Assembly (NCBI RefSeq): GCF_026151205.1
Contig: NC_087074.1
Coordinates: 16,937,962 to 17,001,961 of the forward strand
Source: Bolinopsis microptera
Taxonomy: Eukaryota > Ctenophora > Tentaculata > Lobata > Bolinopsidae
DNA: 64,000 nucleotides
Reading direction: 5' to 3'
Shown: positions 36,166-46,390 of the stretch, one piece after another
Numbering within the stretch: the first letter of the stretch is position 1
How the letters are laid out: each line of letters opens with the position of its first letter
Position numbers and translations under genes: made by a program
Notes under the pieces: generated by a model
Told to the model about the DNA's origin: nothing
The model's input: only the letters and a program-made list of their open reading frames with translations
Database searches by the model: none

Positions 36166-36524
36166 GACAGTGGGGGTCACCACGTGATACAAAGAGGTCC
36201 CTCAGGGATATATTTTGAAACAACCAAAAGATTAAAAATTCGCTGTTTAAAGCGCACTCATGTGCCCAGATTGTTAACGGGTGATACTCGTAAAATATTT
36301 GTTTCAACGAGTCTCACGTCCTGCATGGTAGGTTATAAACCTACAACCAGATTGCAGATATTAAAAAAAAGGCAAAACGTGAACCAAAGATCGCGCGATC
36401 GAGAACTAGAAGATGCAGACAAATGTCGAACGTATGACAAATGTATAATGTATTTTTTAAAACATCAACCCAACTGAATTTCACAATTTTGAATTAATGT
36501 AGACCTTCACCTAACCATGTGCAT

Positions 36525-36980
36525 TCGCGCAACTGTAGCGCGATGCGTTACTGCGCACTCAATTTTGACCATTGTTAATGATCTGGCCCGGCGCGCGCTA
36601 CATTTCGAGAAGAAAGCGGCGCGCGCTACTTCGAAGAAATTTAGACGAGTAACATCCGTCAAACTCAATTATTATGCTTCTCGCAACCACCTCGCTAGAT
36701 CGGCGAAATGCGCTACTGGGCCTCGCTGAGCTACAATGAATTGACACGATGTCAATCCTTCGCATCTCGCCGATCTGCATACGTGGTTGCTTGTAGCGCG
36801 ATGTGTTACTGTGCCGCGCCGCGCACTCAATAAGGCTTCTCACAGCGACTGGCTAGATCTGGCAAGTTCGGCGAAATGCGCTACTGTGCTGCGCCGAGCT
36901 GCCATGAATTGACATCGTCAATTAAGTGGATGCGAGAAGCTGCGCGGCGCGGCCCGGTAGTGCATCGCGCTACAATGACA
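36525..36980. repeat. GCGCG-rich interspersed repeat modules, several copies
   Basis: Repeated modules are TGTAGCGCGATG, CTAGATCGGCGAAATGCG, GAATTGACACGATGTCAA and TTGACATCGTCAAT, arranged in both orientations. They are shared with 20795-20860, 24150-24580 and 38172-38275. No coding capacity is recognised. Confidence 0.65.
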
Positions 36981-36981
36981 T

Positions 36982-37125
36982 TTGCTTTATCCAGAGCCCT
37001 TGCGCTTGAAGTAGCGCGCGCCCGCCTCACGGTGAAACAAGCGCGCCCGAAGTGGCGCGAAAGCACATGGTTAGGTGAACAATGACATCGTCACTTAACA
37101 AGCGCAATGGCTCTGGATAGAGCAA
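36982..37125. mobile_element. 144-bp fold-back element, sister of 23876-24028
   Basis: The ends TTGCTTTATCCAGAGCCC and its near-complement form a stem, and the interior has AAGCGCGCCCG-type palindromes. Confidence 0.7.
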
Positions 37126-37262
37126 TATGTTGATTACTGAGCCGCGCTCAGCCTGTCATTCCGCCAAATCTTTATTAATGTTTATAAACATAATAGCCTG
37201 GGGTCCCCAGGTAATATGTTGACGGATGTTACTCATCTAAATTTCTTCGAAGTAGCGCGTTC

Positions 37263-37460
37263 GTTACTGGGCCGCGCTCAGCCTGTCATTCCGCCGAATC
37301 TCTATTATGAACATAATAGCCTGAGGTCCCCAGGTAAGCGCGTTCGCCGCTTTCTTCTCGAAATGGCCCGAGGCAAGTGCTATTACCTGGGGACCCCAGG
37401 CTATCATGTTCATTAACATAGAGATTAGGCGGAATGACAGGCTGAACGCGGCCCAGTAAC
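37263..37460. mobile_element. 198-bp palindromic element
   Basis: The arms of about 75 bp are inverted repeats beginning GTTACTGGGCCGCGCTCAGC and ending with the complement. The inner part includes CCTGAGGTCCCCAGG. A partial copy lies just left at 37138-37225, and another fragment is at 23692-23757. Confidence 0.75.
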
Positions 37461-38171
37461 AAATGCTACTGCTACAGTGGGGTGACATATGTTTTCGTCA
37501 CTTCTGAATGCGCGCATTTTAGCGCGCGAGTTTGCGTGCACGTCACGTGATATTGTTAGCAGTGAGTGTAATCACGAGTCTGGAGAATTTAGTATCATTA
37601 TCGTGATCAAACCCCTTATTTATGGGCCTGCCAGTCTCTTCTGAAGCACGAATGAACTTAATTTCTACTGTCCGAGAAAAGTTCAGAATTTTCTCTAAAC
37701 ACCCATTTTTGAATTTTTTAAATCGGTGGTCCTGAAGCGGAGTTATCAGTTATGGTTCAATGAAGATTGTTAGTTTAACGCTGTTTGTATTGTCATTATC
37801 AGAAGTGACGAATTTATAATAAAACAAAAATTTTTCTAAAAATTTGGTACCCAAAAATTATATTAACTGTTGTAGCAAAATCAAATTAAATGATTTAATC
37901 GATATTCAATTTAAACGGTTATTTACATTTTCAGTTTATAAAAGTTGTATTTCCCTTTTTGCGTGAAGCGCGCGCTGGGCAGCCGTCTCTTATACTTTTG
38001 AAATAAAACGTGTATCAAATTTTCAGCTTGAAATTTAATCATTAATTGCATCGGCTATTTTTGTTTATTTTATACATGAACATATATTACCCAATTACTG
38101 CTATTTGTTGCTATATTTGCTTGTATCACGTCGTGGCCCCCCATTGTCGTTTTACGTTACCCTGTAGACTT

Positions 38172-38350
38172 GTAGCGCGATGCACTACTGGGTCGCGCGC
38201 GCATCAAATAATGCTTCTCGCAACCACCGTATGCAGATCGGCGAGATGCGAAGGATTGACATCGTGAATCAACCTGTAGACTGTAGAGTTTCAACGATAC
38301 AGGGGGAGCCGCACACCCGATCGTGCGCGTGGCGGGTCATACAACGTATA
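38172..38350. repeat. GCGCG/hairpin-chain repeat copy, inverted
   Basis: It starts TGTAGCGCGATGCACTACTG and ends GGCGGGTCATACAACGTATA. This is the reverse arrangement of 24048-24290. Confidence 0.7.
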
Positions 38351-39798
38351 ACAAAAGTTTGCGATGTATAGATTTCAGAATTCTCAAAGATTATCAAGTA
38401 CTTGGAGGACTTCGCCGCTTCGACGCGCCGCGCAAACTAGCATTCTCGCCTCCTGGCTAGATCGTTGCTTTGTTAATTCGCAAATCAAATCAAAATATAA
38501 TGACACAAACATCATCACACATCATCAAAAATGGCTCTTTCTAAATCGCTCGCCCAAACCGTAATAACAATTTCAACTTTTGCGCGTCTCCTAAATGCGC
38601 GTTAGTTATCTGTGATAATTTAGCACCGGCGAACCACATGGTCTGCCGGTGTATAGAATAACTAAATAAGGTGTTATTAAGGATAGACGTTAACTGATAT
38701 TGAAGCAAAATACTGAGGATATATAGAACCAGCGCAGCACTCCTGACAGCCAAACCAATATTGCAATTTATCCAATGCGAAAATACGCATTAACAGTTAA
38801 ATGAAAAAAGTTTGGGCGAGCGATTTAGTGAGCGCGGAGGATTACACATAAGATATTCATTGTGCTTCTCTTTATTAGTAGCATAATTTAATCCCTCAAT
38901 CTTTCCTAATACTTCGTCCGAAACATACCAAAAATGACTGTCATTTACAGATCCGTTAAAAATAGTCTCTTTTTTGAAAGCCTCTAATCTCATTTTAAAA
39001 CTTAACACAGTCCCACAATTCTTGACATCCGAGGGGAGTTTGTTCCAATATGGTCTCACCCTCTCCGGAAGAAAAGAACTGTGGACTTTCTTCATTTTAC
39101 TGCTACTTTTACTGCATCTACTGTTTGATACAACATTAAGACCAGATCTGCTCATACTGAACAAACCAGCTCCGTAGTTGGCCAAACCACTTATCATTTT
39201 AAAAGATTCAATGAGGTCCCCACGTATTCGCCGCTCTGCCAGCGTTGTTAAATTGAGGATTTCCAGTCGACGACTGTATGGAAGAGTACCCACCTCGTCA
39301 ATCAGACGGGTAAACCGCCTCTGGACGCTCTCCAGCTCCAAGATGATCCCCCAACTTCCATGAGCCGCAACTGGACTCCACAATTGAACACAATACTCTA
39401 AATGGGGTCTTATCAAAGCTTTGTAAATGGATATCATGTCATCACAGATTTTTCCCTGATAATCAGATTTCTAACAATCCAACATATCATTCTGTTGGCT
39501 TTAGATATTGAAGCCTTAATCTGTTCATTCCAAAGCAGAGAGTTATGGGTTATAACTCCCAAGTCTTTTTCCTGTACAGATTCTGCCAATGTAACTCCAT
39601 TAAGAGAATAACTTGATCTTGGGTTATCGTTAACATCTAAATGCATTACTGAACACTTAGTAGGATTAAACTTTAAAAGCCATTTACTCTCCCACATCTC
39701 TAGTTCATTCAGATCATTAACTATAGTTTCATGCTCGGAGGCATTAGCTATAAGCTTAAGATCATCAGCAAATATTTTAACTTTACTTTTAATGTTAT

Positions 39799-42700
39799 TT
39801 TTTTTTTCTGATATCCTGTCATCACTCCTGGAGTAATGGATATTATATGTTTATTTCAATAAATATAATAATCAATAAATTAGAATAGAAACTTGTCTTC
39901 TTTTCAGCTCACTCTTCTGAAACCTCTTCTCTACATTCTCAGCCTCATCATCAACTTCATTATTTTCATCATCAACATCATCACCCCTGTCTTCATCGTT
40001 GGTGGTGTGTGCAAGATTTAGGTCCAGTTCGTCAACAGGTATTGCTTTCTCATAATACCGTCCTCTGTGTCCTCTCACTGCAATCAATACTGTCTTAAGT
40101 AGCTCAAACCTCAAACGACGTCTTAGATTTGCCATAATGAGGCTTTTGTCCTGGCTGGTCTTGGCTGCCAGAAGTGTTGCTACTCGTTTAAGGAACATGG
40201 TAGCCTGTGGGCCCATACCTCCGGTGGTCGAGAATACAAGGCCATTGCAGGTTCCTTTTTCAATTTGTACACAGCGGTCTCCATATTTCCTTTCTTTCTC
40301 TCTCTCATGCTTGCTGTACATCTTTGCTGGGGTGTTGTGATTAGCGTTGGATTTGGCTCCGGGGTGTAAAACCCTGATATCAAAAAATGCCATCTCCATT
40401 GGTGACCACAAACCTCTAGCTGCTATGTCGAGCCTTGCCCCATCATCCAGGATGGTACCAGGGCGAAGGCTTTCTCCAGTGCATGGCTGGAGTGTGGGCT
40501 CTACAACAACCTCATTACATATTTTTTCAAGAATGCTTGCAACAGTGTCTCTCAGTCGGTTGTGTCTGCTGTTGACAAAGCCTCCTTTCTTGCAAATAAG
40601 AATGTGGTTGTAGGTGTTATCTTTGCCACAAATGCATTTCTTGGCTATGTTGGCAATGGGTAGAGCATATCTCAATGCTATCGCGTCTTTGAACCCTCGC
40701 TTGTTCAAGACAAAGCCGTACTTCTCATAGGGAAGTCCGGTCAGCCAGCTTGATGCACCTTTTTCACATGCATGTGGGATCTTCTCACTGATCGAAGGTG
40801 GAAGATCGTTCATCAGCTGGTTTTTGAGTGACTCATACCTCTTGGCATTAGACAGGCTAATGGCAGACTTGACTGCTTTCCCAGCCTCTCTGTTGGTATT
40901 GAGAGTGGTGTGTTGCTTCAGGATGTGGTCTGTAAGCTGCTGGTTAGCCATGAGTGAGTTCTTGTACTCATTATCAGCGATTTCTACTGGATTGATGATA
41001 GCTAGTCCACCTAACTTGGCTGGGAGGGAGAACAGGCTGCGCTCAAAGTTGGACCTAATTGTGTGTCCTGTCATGTTGGGAATGAGCAAATTCCTGATCT
41101 TGTCCTCAATGGGCTGCAAGTTCACTGCTATGTCAGGGGTGGTCCTCATCAGGAAAGACCATCTGCGGGAGGAGCCATAAACAAAAGCGGCGTAAGCAAG
41201 GTGTGGCTCATGCTGTGCAATTGATGCCAATCCCTCGATCTCTTCTATCCATTCGGCACATTTGGCTTGGATGAACTTATTCTTTCCAGACTCAGTACCA
41301 ATAAAGGAACCCAGGTAACGGCATCCTTCGGTGGTGATGTTAAGGTCGGGGAAGAGAGACTTGGCTTCCTCTTGATACTCCTCTTTAACTATAAGCCAGG
41401 TCTTGGAAGGTTTGGGAAAATAGCCATAAACGGGGCCAGATGCCTGTAGGGTATCCCACCAAATCTTCAGGGCTTTAAGCCTTCCTGCTGCTCCAGAATC
41501 ATCTGCAAACCATATGTGTTTAGCAGCTTTGTTGGAGGGCTTATTTACCTCCGGAGTCCTATCTGGAGTTGTATCTGGCGGTGTCTCAATCTTATTATTC
41601 TCCTCTGGAGGCTTCTGGGGAGGTTTCGTGTTCTCACAGACCACGGGAGAGATATCTGGTGGCTCTGTGGGGAGTTTGTCCATAAGGGGCATCAGGCTAC
41701 AGGAGTAAAATGCAGAAGCACAGTTATCCCCCTGAGTAGTACCCTCTTGGGATAAAATAAACAATCCCTTGGAGTTTGGTATGTACAGTTTTGCTGCTTT
41801 TCTGTAGGTATTAACAAGATATTTATACAGCTCGGGACACATCACACTTGTGTTGTGGAGGGCAACTCTCCGGTTTAAACGGTTGAAGGCATTATCTGCA
41901 TCAACCAGAAGGATACCGTGAGTGTCATCATCTTCATACATAGTTCTAAGAGCATGAATAGCAGCTTCTACTCCACCTTCTAGGCCTGCTGACGCTTGAA
42001 GCGGTGCAGTGGCTGCTAGGATCTCTGGTTTAAGCAGAGTAGTAACTGACTTGCCGATTATTCGGCGGAGAACTTCACCGATCCCTATTGGTCTAACACC
42101 GGGCTTCTTGTCCAAAGGAATGAGGCGACAAGATATGAAGGATGCTAGGGGATCAGGGTCGACTAATTCAGTGCAAAGTTTCCTGGTTAGTAAGGCAACT
42201 GATTCACATAGTTCAGCACCACATGTCTTGAATGACTTAGAGCAAAGGATACGTTGCCAGCCATCAGAATCTAAGCCAGAGGGGCCAGCTGATCCATTGG
42301 TGTTCTTTGCTGCCTTCTGGATTGCTTCAATATCTATGTTTTCGAATATAACATTGTCTACTTTTTCCAGGCCCACCTTGCTGAGTAGACTGCTTACAAG
42401 GAAGGACTCTTCAGGCTGTGGGTCAGGATGTTTGCTCTCTAGCAACTTGATAGTTTCTGGTGTTGGCTCTAGGAGGCCCCCAGCTTTATTTGTCACCCAT
42501 CTGAGCGCTGCTGACACCTTTCCTTGAAGCATGAGCTTGGAGAATACTTTGTGTGTATGTTGGGGAGTAAACTTGCTTGATGTTATACGCTTCTGAATAG
42601 CTTTACCTTCTTTGATGAGGCCCTTGATGTCCCCTTTTTCCCAAAGTTTGAGGCGATCTTCAAGATGTCTGACGTGGTCCTTTGTTTTGGATCGTTTGGA

Positions 42701-43454
42701 GGGTTTTTGAAGGAGCAGGGCTGGCATAACCATAAGTGCAGTCATGGCCACATTTTGAAGGGGGGAGTTATTAACATAATAGTTGATGACTTTAGAAGTC
42801 GCTTTCACATAGGCTTTACCTTGAGCACCAGAAGGAACCTTGAACAGGTTTTTCTTCCACTTGATTATTTCATCATAGGCATTGCCAAATGTCTCTTTAA
42901 TAAAAGGTCCCTTGAGCAAACCCCACGTTGCGGGTGTTGAGTCAGCTGTCTTCACAAAACTTGGGAAGCCAGGGAAAGCCTCTTTACCATAACAAGAGGA
43001 ACAGTACCAATATCCATCACCAACTGCTTGATCGCCCTCTGTAAGGCATGTAACATGGAACCATTTTCCACAAACACCGTCACATCCAACAACATCCCCT
43101 CCACGATCGGCTGTTGTGCTGCATGCTGGGCAAAGGATTACACTATCGTCAGTTTCTTTGTGTATGTTTACATCGTCTTTGGTTTTATTTACATCAGACT
43201 GTTTACATTTATTTACATTTATATATATATCGTTGCATGTTTTACACACCTCTTCTTCTCTTTTCTTCAGTTCAGCACATTTAACATGGTACCACTGTTT
43301 ACATGGCCCAAGACACAAAAATCCTCTAGTTGCTTTGACATTACATGTATGGCACACCTTAGTGACAGATGATGAAGGCGCCACAGTAAAAGATGACATT
43401 GTACGTCTTCCTCAAATTATTTGTTATATAGTAGTGTTGAAAGTATTAAAACTT
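39799..43454 (-). mobile_element. complete 3.66-kb PHD-RT-nuclease retrotransposon
   Basis: It is bounded by a 12-bp target-site duplication, ATAACATTAAAA on the minus strand, at 39787-39798 and 43455-43466. In minus sense it has a 5' leader of about 55 bp, one 3.5-kb open frame, a 3' region of about 70 bp and a terminal run of about nine A. It lies inside the RT domain of a CR1-like element, so it is younger than that element. The intact frame and exact duplication suggest recent insertion. Confidence 0.92.
39872..43399 (-). CDS. retroelement protein: two PHD fingers, RT, CCHC knuckle, restriction-like nuclease
   Basis: It has 1175 residues. Residues 16-55 form a C4HC3 PHD finger (C16, C19, C29, C33, H38, C41, C52, C55). 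Residues 90-136 form a second (C90, C93, C106, C110, H115, C118, C133, C136). The RT spans about 365-720: VRPIGIGEVLRR near 435, motif A LVDADNAFN (D500), motif B QEGTTQGDN (551-558) and motif C FADDS (D633, D634). A Pro-rich insertion of about 50 residues lies between B and C. A knuckle C922-C924-H932-C936 follows, then a probable PD-(D/E)XK nuclease with ARLDIAARG (D991) and AFFDIRV (D1007). The tail is acidic. RT followed by a knuckle and restriction-like nuclease is the R2/CRE-type order. PHD fingers bind histone tails in other proteins; here they could guide insertion, which is inference. Confidence 0.93.
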   Translation of the reverse strand: MSSFTVAPSSSVTKVCHTCNVKATRGFLCLGPCKQWYHVKCAELKKREEEVCKTCNDIYINVNKCKQSDVNKTKDDVNIHKETDDSVILCPACSTTADRGGDVVGCDGVCGKWFHVTCLTEGDQAVGDGYWYCSSCYGKEAFPGFPSFVKTADSTPATWGLLKGPFIKETFGNAYDEIIKWKKNLFKVPSGAQGKAYVKATSKVINYYVNNSPLQNVAMTALMVMPALLLQKPSKRSKTKDHVRHLEDRLKLWEKGDIKGLIKEGKAIQKRITSSKFTPQHTHKVFSKLMLQGKVSAALRWVTNKAGGLLEPTPETIKLLESKHPDPQPEESFLVSSLLSKVGLEKVDNVIFENIDIEAIQKAAKNTNGSAGPSGLDSDGWQRILCSKSFKTCGAELCESVALLTRKLCTELVDPDPLASFISCRLIPLDKKPGVRPIGIGEVLRRIIGKSVTTLLKPEILAATAPLQASAGLEGGVEAAIHALRTMYEDDDTHGILLVDADNAFNRLNRRVALHNTSVMCPELYKYLVNTYRKAAKLYIPNSKGLFILSQEGTTQGDNCASAFYSCSLMPLMDKLPTEPPDISPVVCENTKPPQKPPEENNKIETPPDTTPDRTPEVNKPSNKAAKHIWFADDSGAAGRLKALKIWWDTLQASGPVYGYFPKPSKTWLIVKEEYQEEAKSLFPDLNITTEGCRYLGSFIGTESGKNKFIQAKCAEWIEEIEGLASIAQHEPHLAYAAFVYGSSRRWSFLMRTTPDIAVNLQPIEDKIRNLLIPNMTGHTIRSNFERSLFSLPAKLGGLAIINPVEIADNEYKNSLMANQQLTDHILKQHTTLNTNREAGKAVKSAISLSNAKRYESLKNQLMNDLPPSISEKIPHACEKGASSWLTGLPYEKYGFVLNKRGFKDAIALRYALPIANIAKKCICGKDNTYNHILICKKGGFVNSRHNRLRDTVASILEKICNEVVVEPTLQPCTGESLRPGTILDDGARLDIAARGLWSPMEMAFFDIRVLHPGAKSNANHNTPAKMYSKHEREKERKYGDRCVQIEKGTCNGLVFSTTGGMGPQATMFLKRVATLLAAKTSQDKSLIMANLRRRLRFELLKTVLIAVRGHRGRYYEKAIPVDELDLNLAHTTNDEDRGDDVDDENNEVDDEAENVEKRFQKSELKRRQVSILIY

Positions 43455-45109
43455 TTTTAATGTTATCTGGTAAATCATTAATAAATAACACAAATAGTAA
43501 TGGTCCAAGGACTGATCCCTGGGGAACTCCTGACCATACAATCTTCCACTCTGAAGTTTCACCTTCTACACACACTCTCATAGTTCTATTTGAGATAAAA
43601 TCTGTAATTACATCTAAAACTTTACCAGTTATCCCTAGACTCTCTAGCTTGTTAATCAAGCGAAAATGGGGAACAGAATCGAAAGCTTTACTAAAGTCAA
43701 AATAAAATAAGTCCACAGGAGCACCTTCATCTATTAAATTAAGTATAGTGTCGAAAGTCTCCAAAAGATTTGACAAACAAGATTTTCCTTTGACAAACCC
43801 ATGTTGGTCCTTTGAAATACGGTCTTCTAAAAATTCTAACACATGGGATCTAACAAACTGTTCATAAACTTTACAAAGAATACAAGTAAGAGAAACTGGT
43901 CTATAGTTAAGAGGGTCAGACTTAGAGCCCTTTTTAAAAAGTGCAACTACAGATGCCGACTTCCATACCTCCGGAAGATTTCCAGTATCACTACAGGCAC
44001 TAAATAATTTAGTAAGAGCTGTTACAAAACTAGCATCTCCAGCTAGGGACTTAAGCAGCTTTGGATGATGCCCATATGGGCCAGTGCTTTTAAAAATATT
44101 AAGCTTTAATAGTTCCTTTTTAACCTTATCAAAGGTAATAACAATATCAGATATACTATTAGTATTCTTACTATAACTTCTAGGTAATGGGCCGAGTGGC
44201 TCATTAACAAACACCGAACTAAAGGCACTTGCAAGTACCTCTGCAGACTCCCCTGCACTAGTTGTCCTTGTACCGTCTTCCTTATCTAAACTTGGTACCG
44301 AAGCTTTAACCTTTCTCTTATTCCTCAAATAAGAATAAAATGATTTACAATTGATCTTTAAATTGAAAGCAACGATCTGGAAGGGTTGACATTAAATTGT
44401 CAATCAAATCAAACAAGTACCACTGCCCATACTCCCTTTATGAGGCCATCAATTCATTTCTTATTTTACTTTACTTTACATTTTAAATACCTTTTTGTTT
44501 AATGCAGCCAAGCTTTGGAACGCTGTTCATAAAAATTTTAAAACTTCAAGCAATTGTCTAGATACTTCCATTAACTTACTAAAATTGAGAACCAAAGCAG
44601 TATCAATACAAGCACAGGCAGCTGACTTAAAAGATACGTGGTCTCCAAACAATTTAAATTACAGTAATCTAATACAACAGAAGAGAAATTCAAACAATAT
44701 ACACATAATATAGCAATGACCCTATATAAAAATTCAATATAAAGATTGCAGCGGCACACACTATCACTATCATGATTGTGATATAGACTGAAAATCTCTC
44801 AAATCGATTTTGGGGTGTTTTTAACCATTTGTTGTAATGTTTTTAAATACTAAATATCTTAATTTGTAAATTTTTTAATTGAAACGAATTAATTAATATT
44901 TGATAATTCATTCGGTAGTTTAGTCTGATATTGATATTGATATTGATTATATTGATATTGTTACTATTGAATGAAGCTAACTCCAGACATAAATAATATT
45001 ACTTCTTTTAACAAAGGGACTTGGAGTATAAATGACCAAATTTGCATTTATTTCTATCAAACCAAGAATTCAGGAGGCAAAGGTGGGTGCGTAAACTTTA
45101 TGGTCTGCA

Positions 45110-45217
45110 CTGTCAAAAAGATGCAGTTAGGCCTAACGCCTAATTTAGGCCTAATTTAGGCCTATTGCCAAAGTTAGGCCTAACTCTGCGTAAGGCCTAA
45201 CTGCATCTTGGTGACAG
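45110..45217. mobile_element. 108-bp palindromic MITE inside repeat X
   Basis: The ends CTGTCA and TGACAG lead into inverted AAGATGCAGTTAGGCCT arms, with TTAGGCCTAA units in the centre. Comparison with copy 1 of repeat X suggests a GCA target duplication (3 bp). Confidence 0.8.
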
Positions 45218-45327
45218 GCACTCTCCGATCCTGTATCACCCTGGATTCTTTTCGACATATCTTTGTAAAAGGTATATATACTTATATACCTTCTAGTCAA
45301 TCTCTTGCTACTCCAAGTCCCCTAAGA

Positions 45328-45586
45328 CCAGACTGGTGTAACATAGCGACTACTCTAACGTCGTCTTAGTTTGCCTCTCTCTTCCACACTCAACCACCAC
45401 TTAAGCGTTCATCTATGACACACCCCACAACACTTACCATCATCCTTGATTACACATCTTGATTCCACCGGCATCCTCCCACAGGACTGCCATACCCCAG
45501 AGGTAGGCAAAGCATCCATATGCTATCCTCTCGTGGGCAAATCTGGCCCAGCCTATCTTTTTTTTTAATTTAAAAATTCAAAACAA
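45328..45586 (+). mobile_element. 259-bp SINE-like insertion with 13-bp target-site duplication
   Basis: AAGTCCCCTAAGA occurs at 45315-45327 and again at 45587-45599, bracketing the insert. It starts CCAGACTGGTGTAAC and ends with a T-run followed by an A-rich tail (AAAAATTCAAAACAA). It has no open frame. A central segment near 45495-45555 can fold (CCCAGAGG/CCTCTCGTGGG-type pairing). I see no convincing tRNA-type A and B boxes, so its RNA ancestor is unknown. Confidence 0.8.
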
Positions 45587-46390
45587 AAGTCCCCTAAGAA
45601 AACAACAATTTCAAGAAAACAGGATAAGATATCTGATCTTAAGTTCGTGCTAGTTATATATAATATGAAATATATTTTTGTCTGCTTTAATTGATACTAA
45701 ATAAAATTGTTGTTTTCTTGAAATTGTTGTTTTATTAGTTATGTAATTTGGCAGTGGAGGTCTCAAGATTGGCTATCAAGTTTTACTATTAGATTATAGA
45801 TATGTGAGGGGCACCCAGAATTAAATTGCAGTCTGTTTGGACTGAGCGAGTTCATACTTTCGCACCGTTTTAACTACGAAAATGTAACATGCATGTTTTC
45901 GAATATAATAAGCGGGTTTATACTTTTGCATTTCGACTGCGATAGTGAAGTCCCGGCCGTAGGCATGGGTTACACTAGTATATCATATTGTTGATAGTAT
46001 AGTTCCATGAATATTGTATATTGGAAGCATGAATGGTCTCTTTCCATTACCTTTGTATAATTGTGCTTTGCCAATTGTATGTTGTATTGCAACACTTGAT
46101 TTGATTGAATGTATATATTCTTCAAATAAACTTTTGCAGTTCAGATTAATGACATACTCAATAATGACATCACCATTTAAAATTTAAATGCAAAACACTT
46201 AATACAACGTAATAATAACAACATAGCCAATCAACATGTTGCTCCAAAATCTTTGCACGAACTTTCGAATTATTAGTAACATAATAAAAAACCTAATATG
46301 ATAATTGGCCCCTCAGTTTTAAACAGTTGAACACAAAATTTAAGTTGAGCAAACATTTTAATTTTATGCTTTCAATTTCACTAATAACTG

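Larger units (their letters stand above)
38790..44390 (-). pseudogene. CR1/Jockey-like non-LTR retrotransposon, interrupted and frameshifted
   Basis: The upstream half (44390-43467) has RT motifs NYRPVSLTCILCKV, DFSKAFDSVPH and GVPQGSVLGPLLF. The downstream half (39786-38790) begins with the catalytic VKIFADDLK and continues with the C-terminal region (ALIRPHLEYCVQLWSP). The gap is the 39799-43454 insertion. The protein sequence resumes exactly at the target-site duplication. A separate frameshift near 39435 shows the copy was already decaying or has decayed since. The 5' endonuclease domain is absent, so the copy is 5'-truncated near 44390. Confidence 0.9.
44908..45737 (+). repeat. dispersed repeat family X, copy 2, carrying two nested insertions
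   Basis: It is colinear with copy 1 (21775-22180) but interrupted at 45110-45217 and at 45328-45586. Removing these restores the copy-1 order, ending in the same ATTGTTGTTTT tail near 45735. Confidence 0.82.

Noticed and set aside
40137-43372. Numerous plus-strand frames of 60-172 residues
   Set aside because: They are shadows of the 1175-residue minus-strand retroelement protein.
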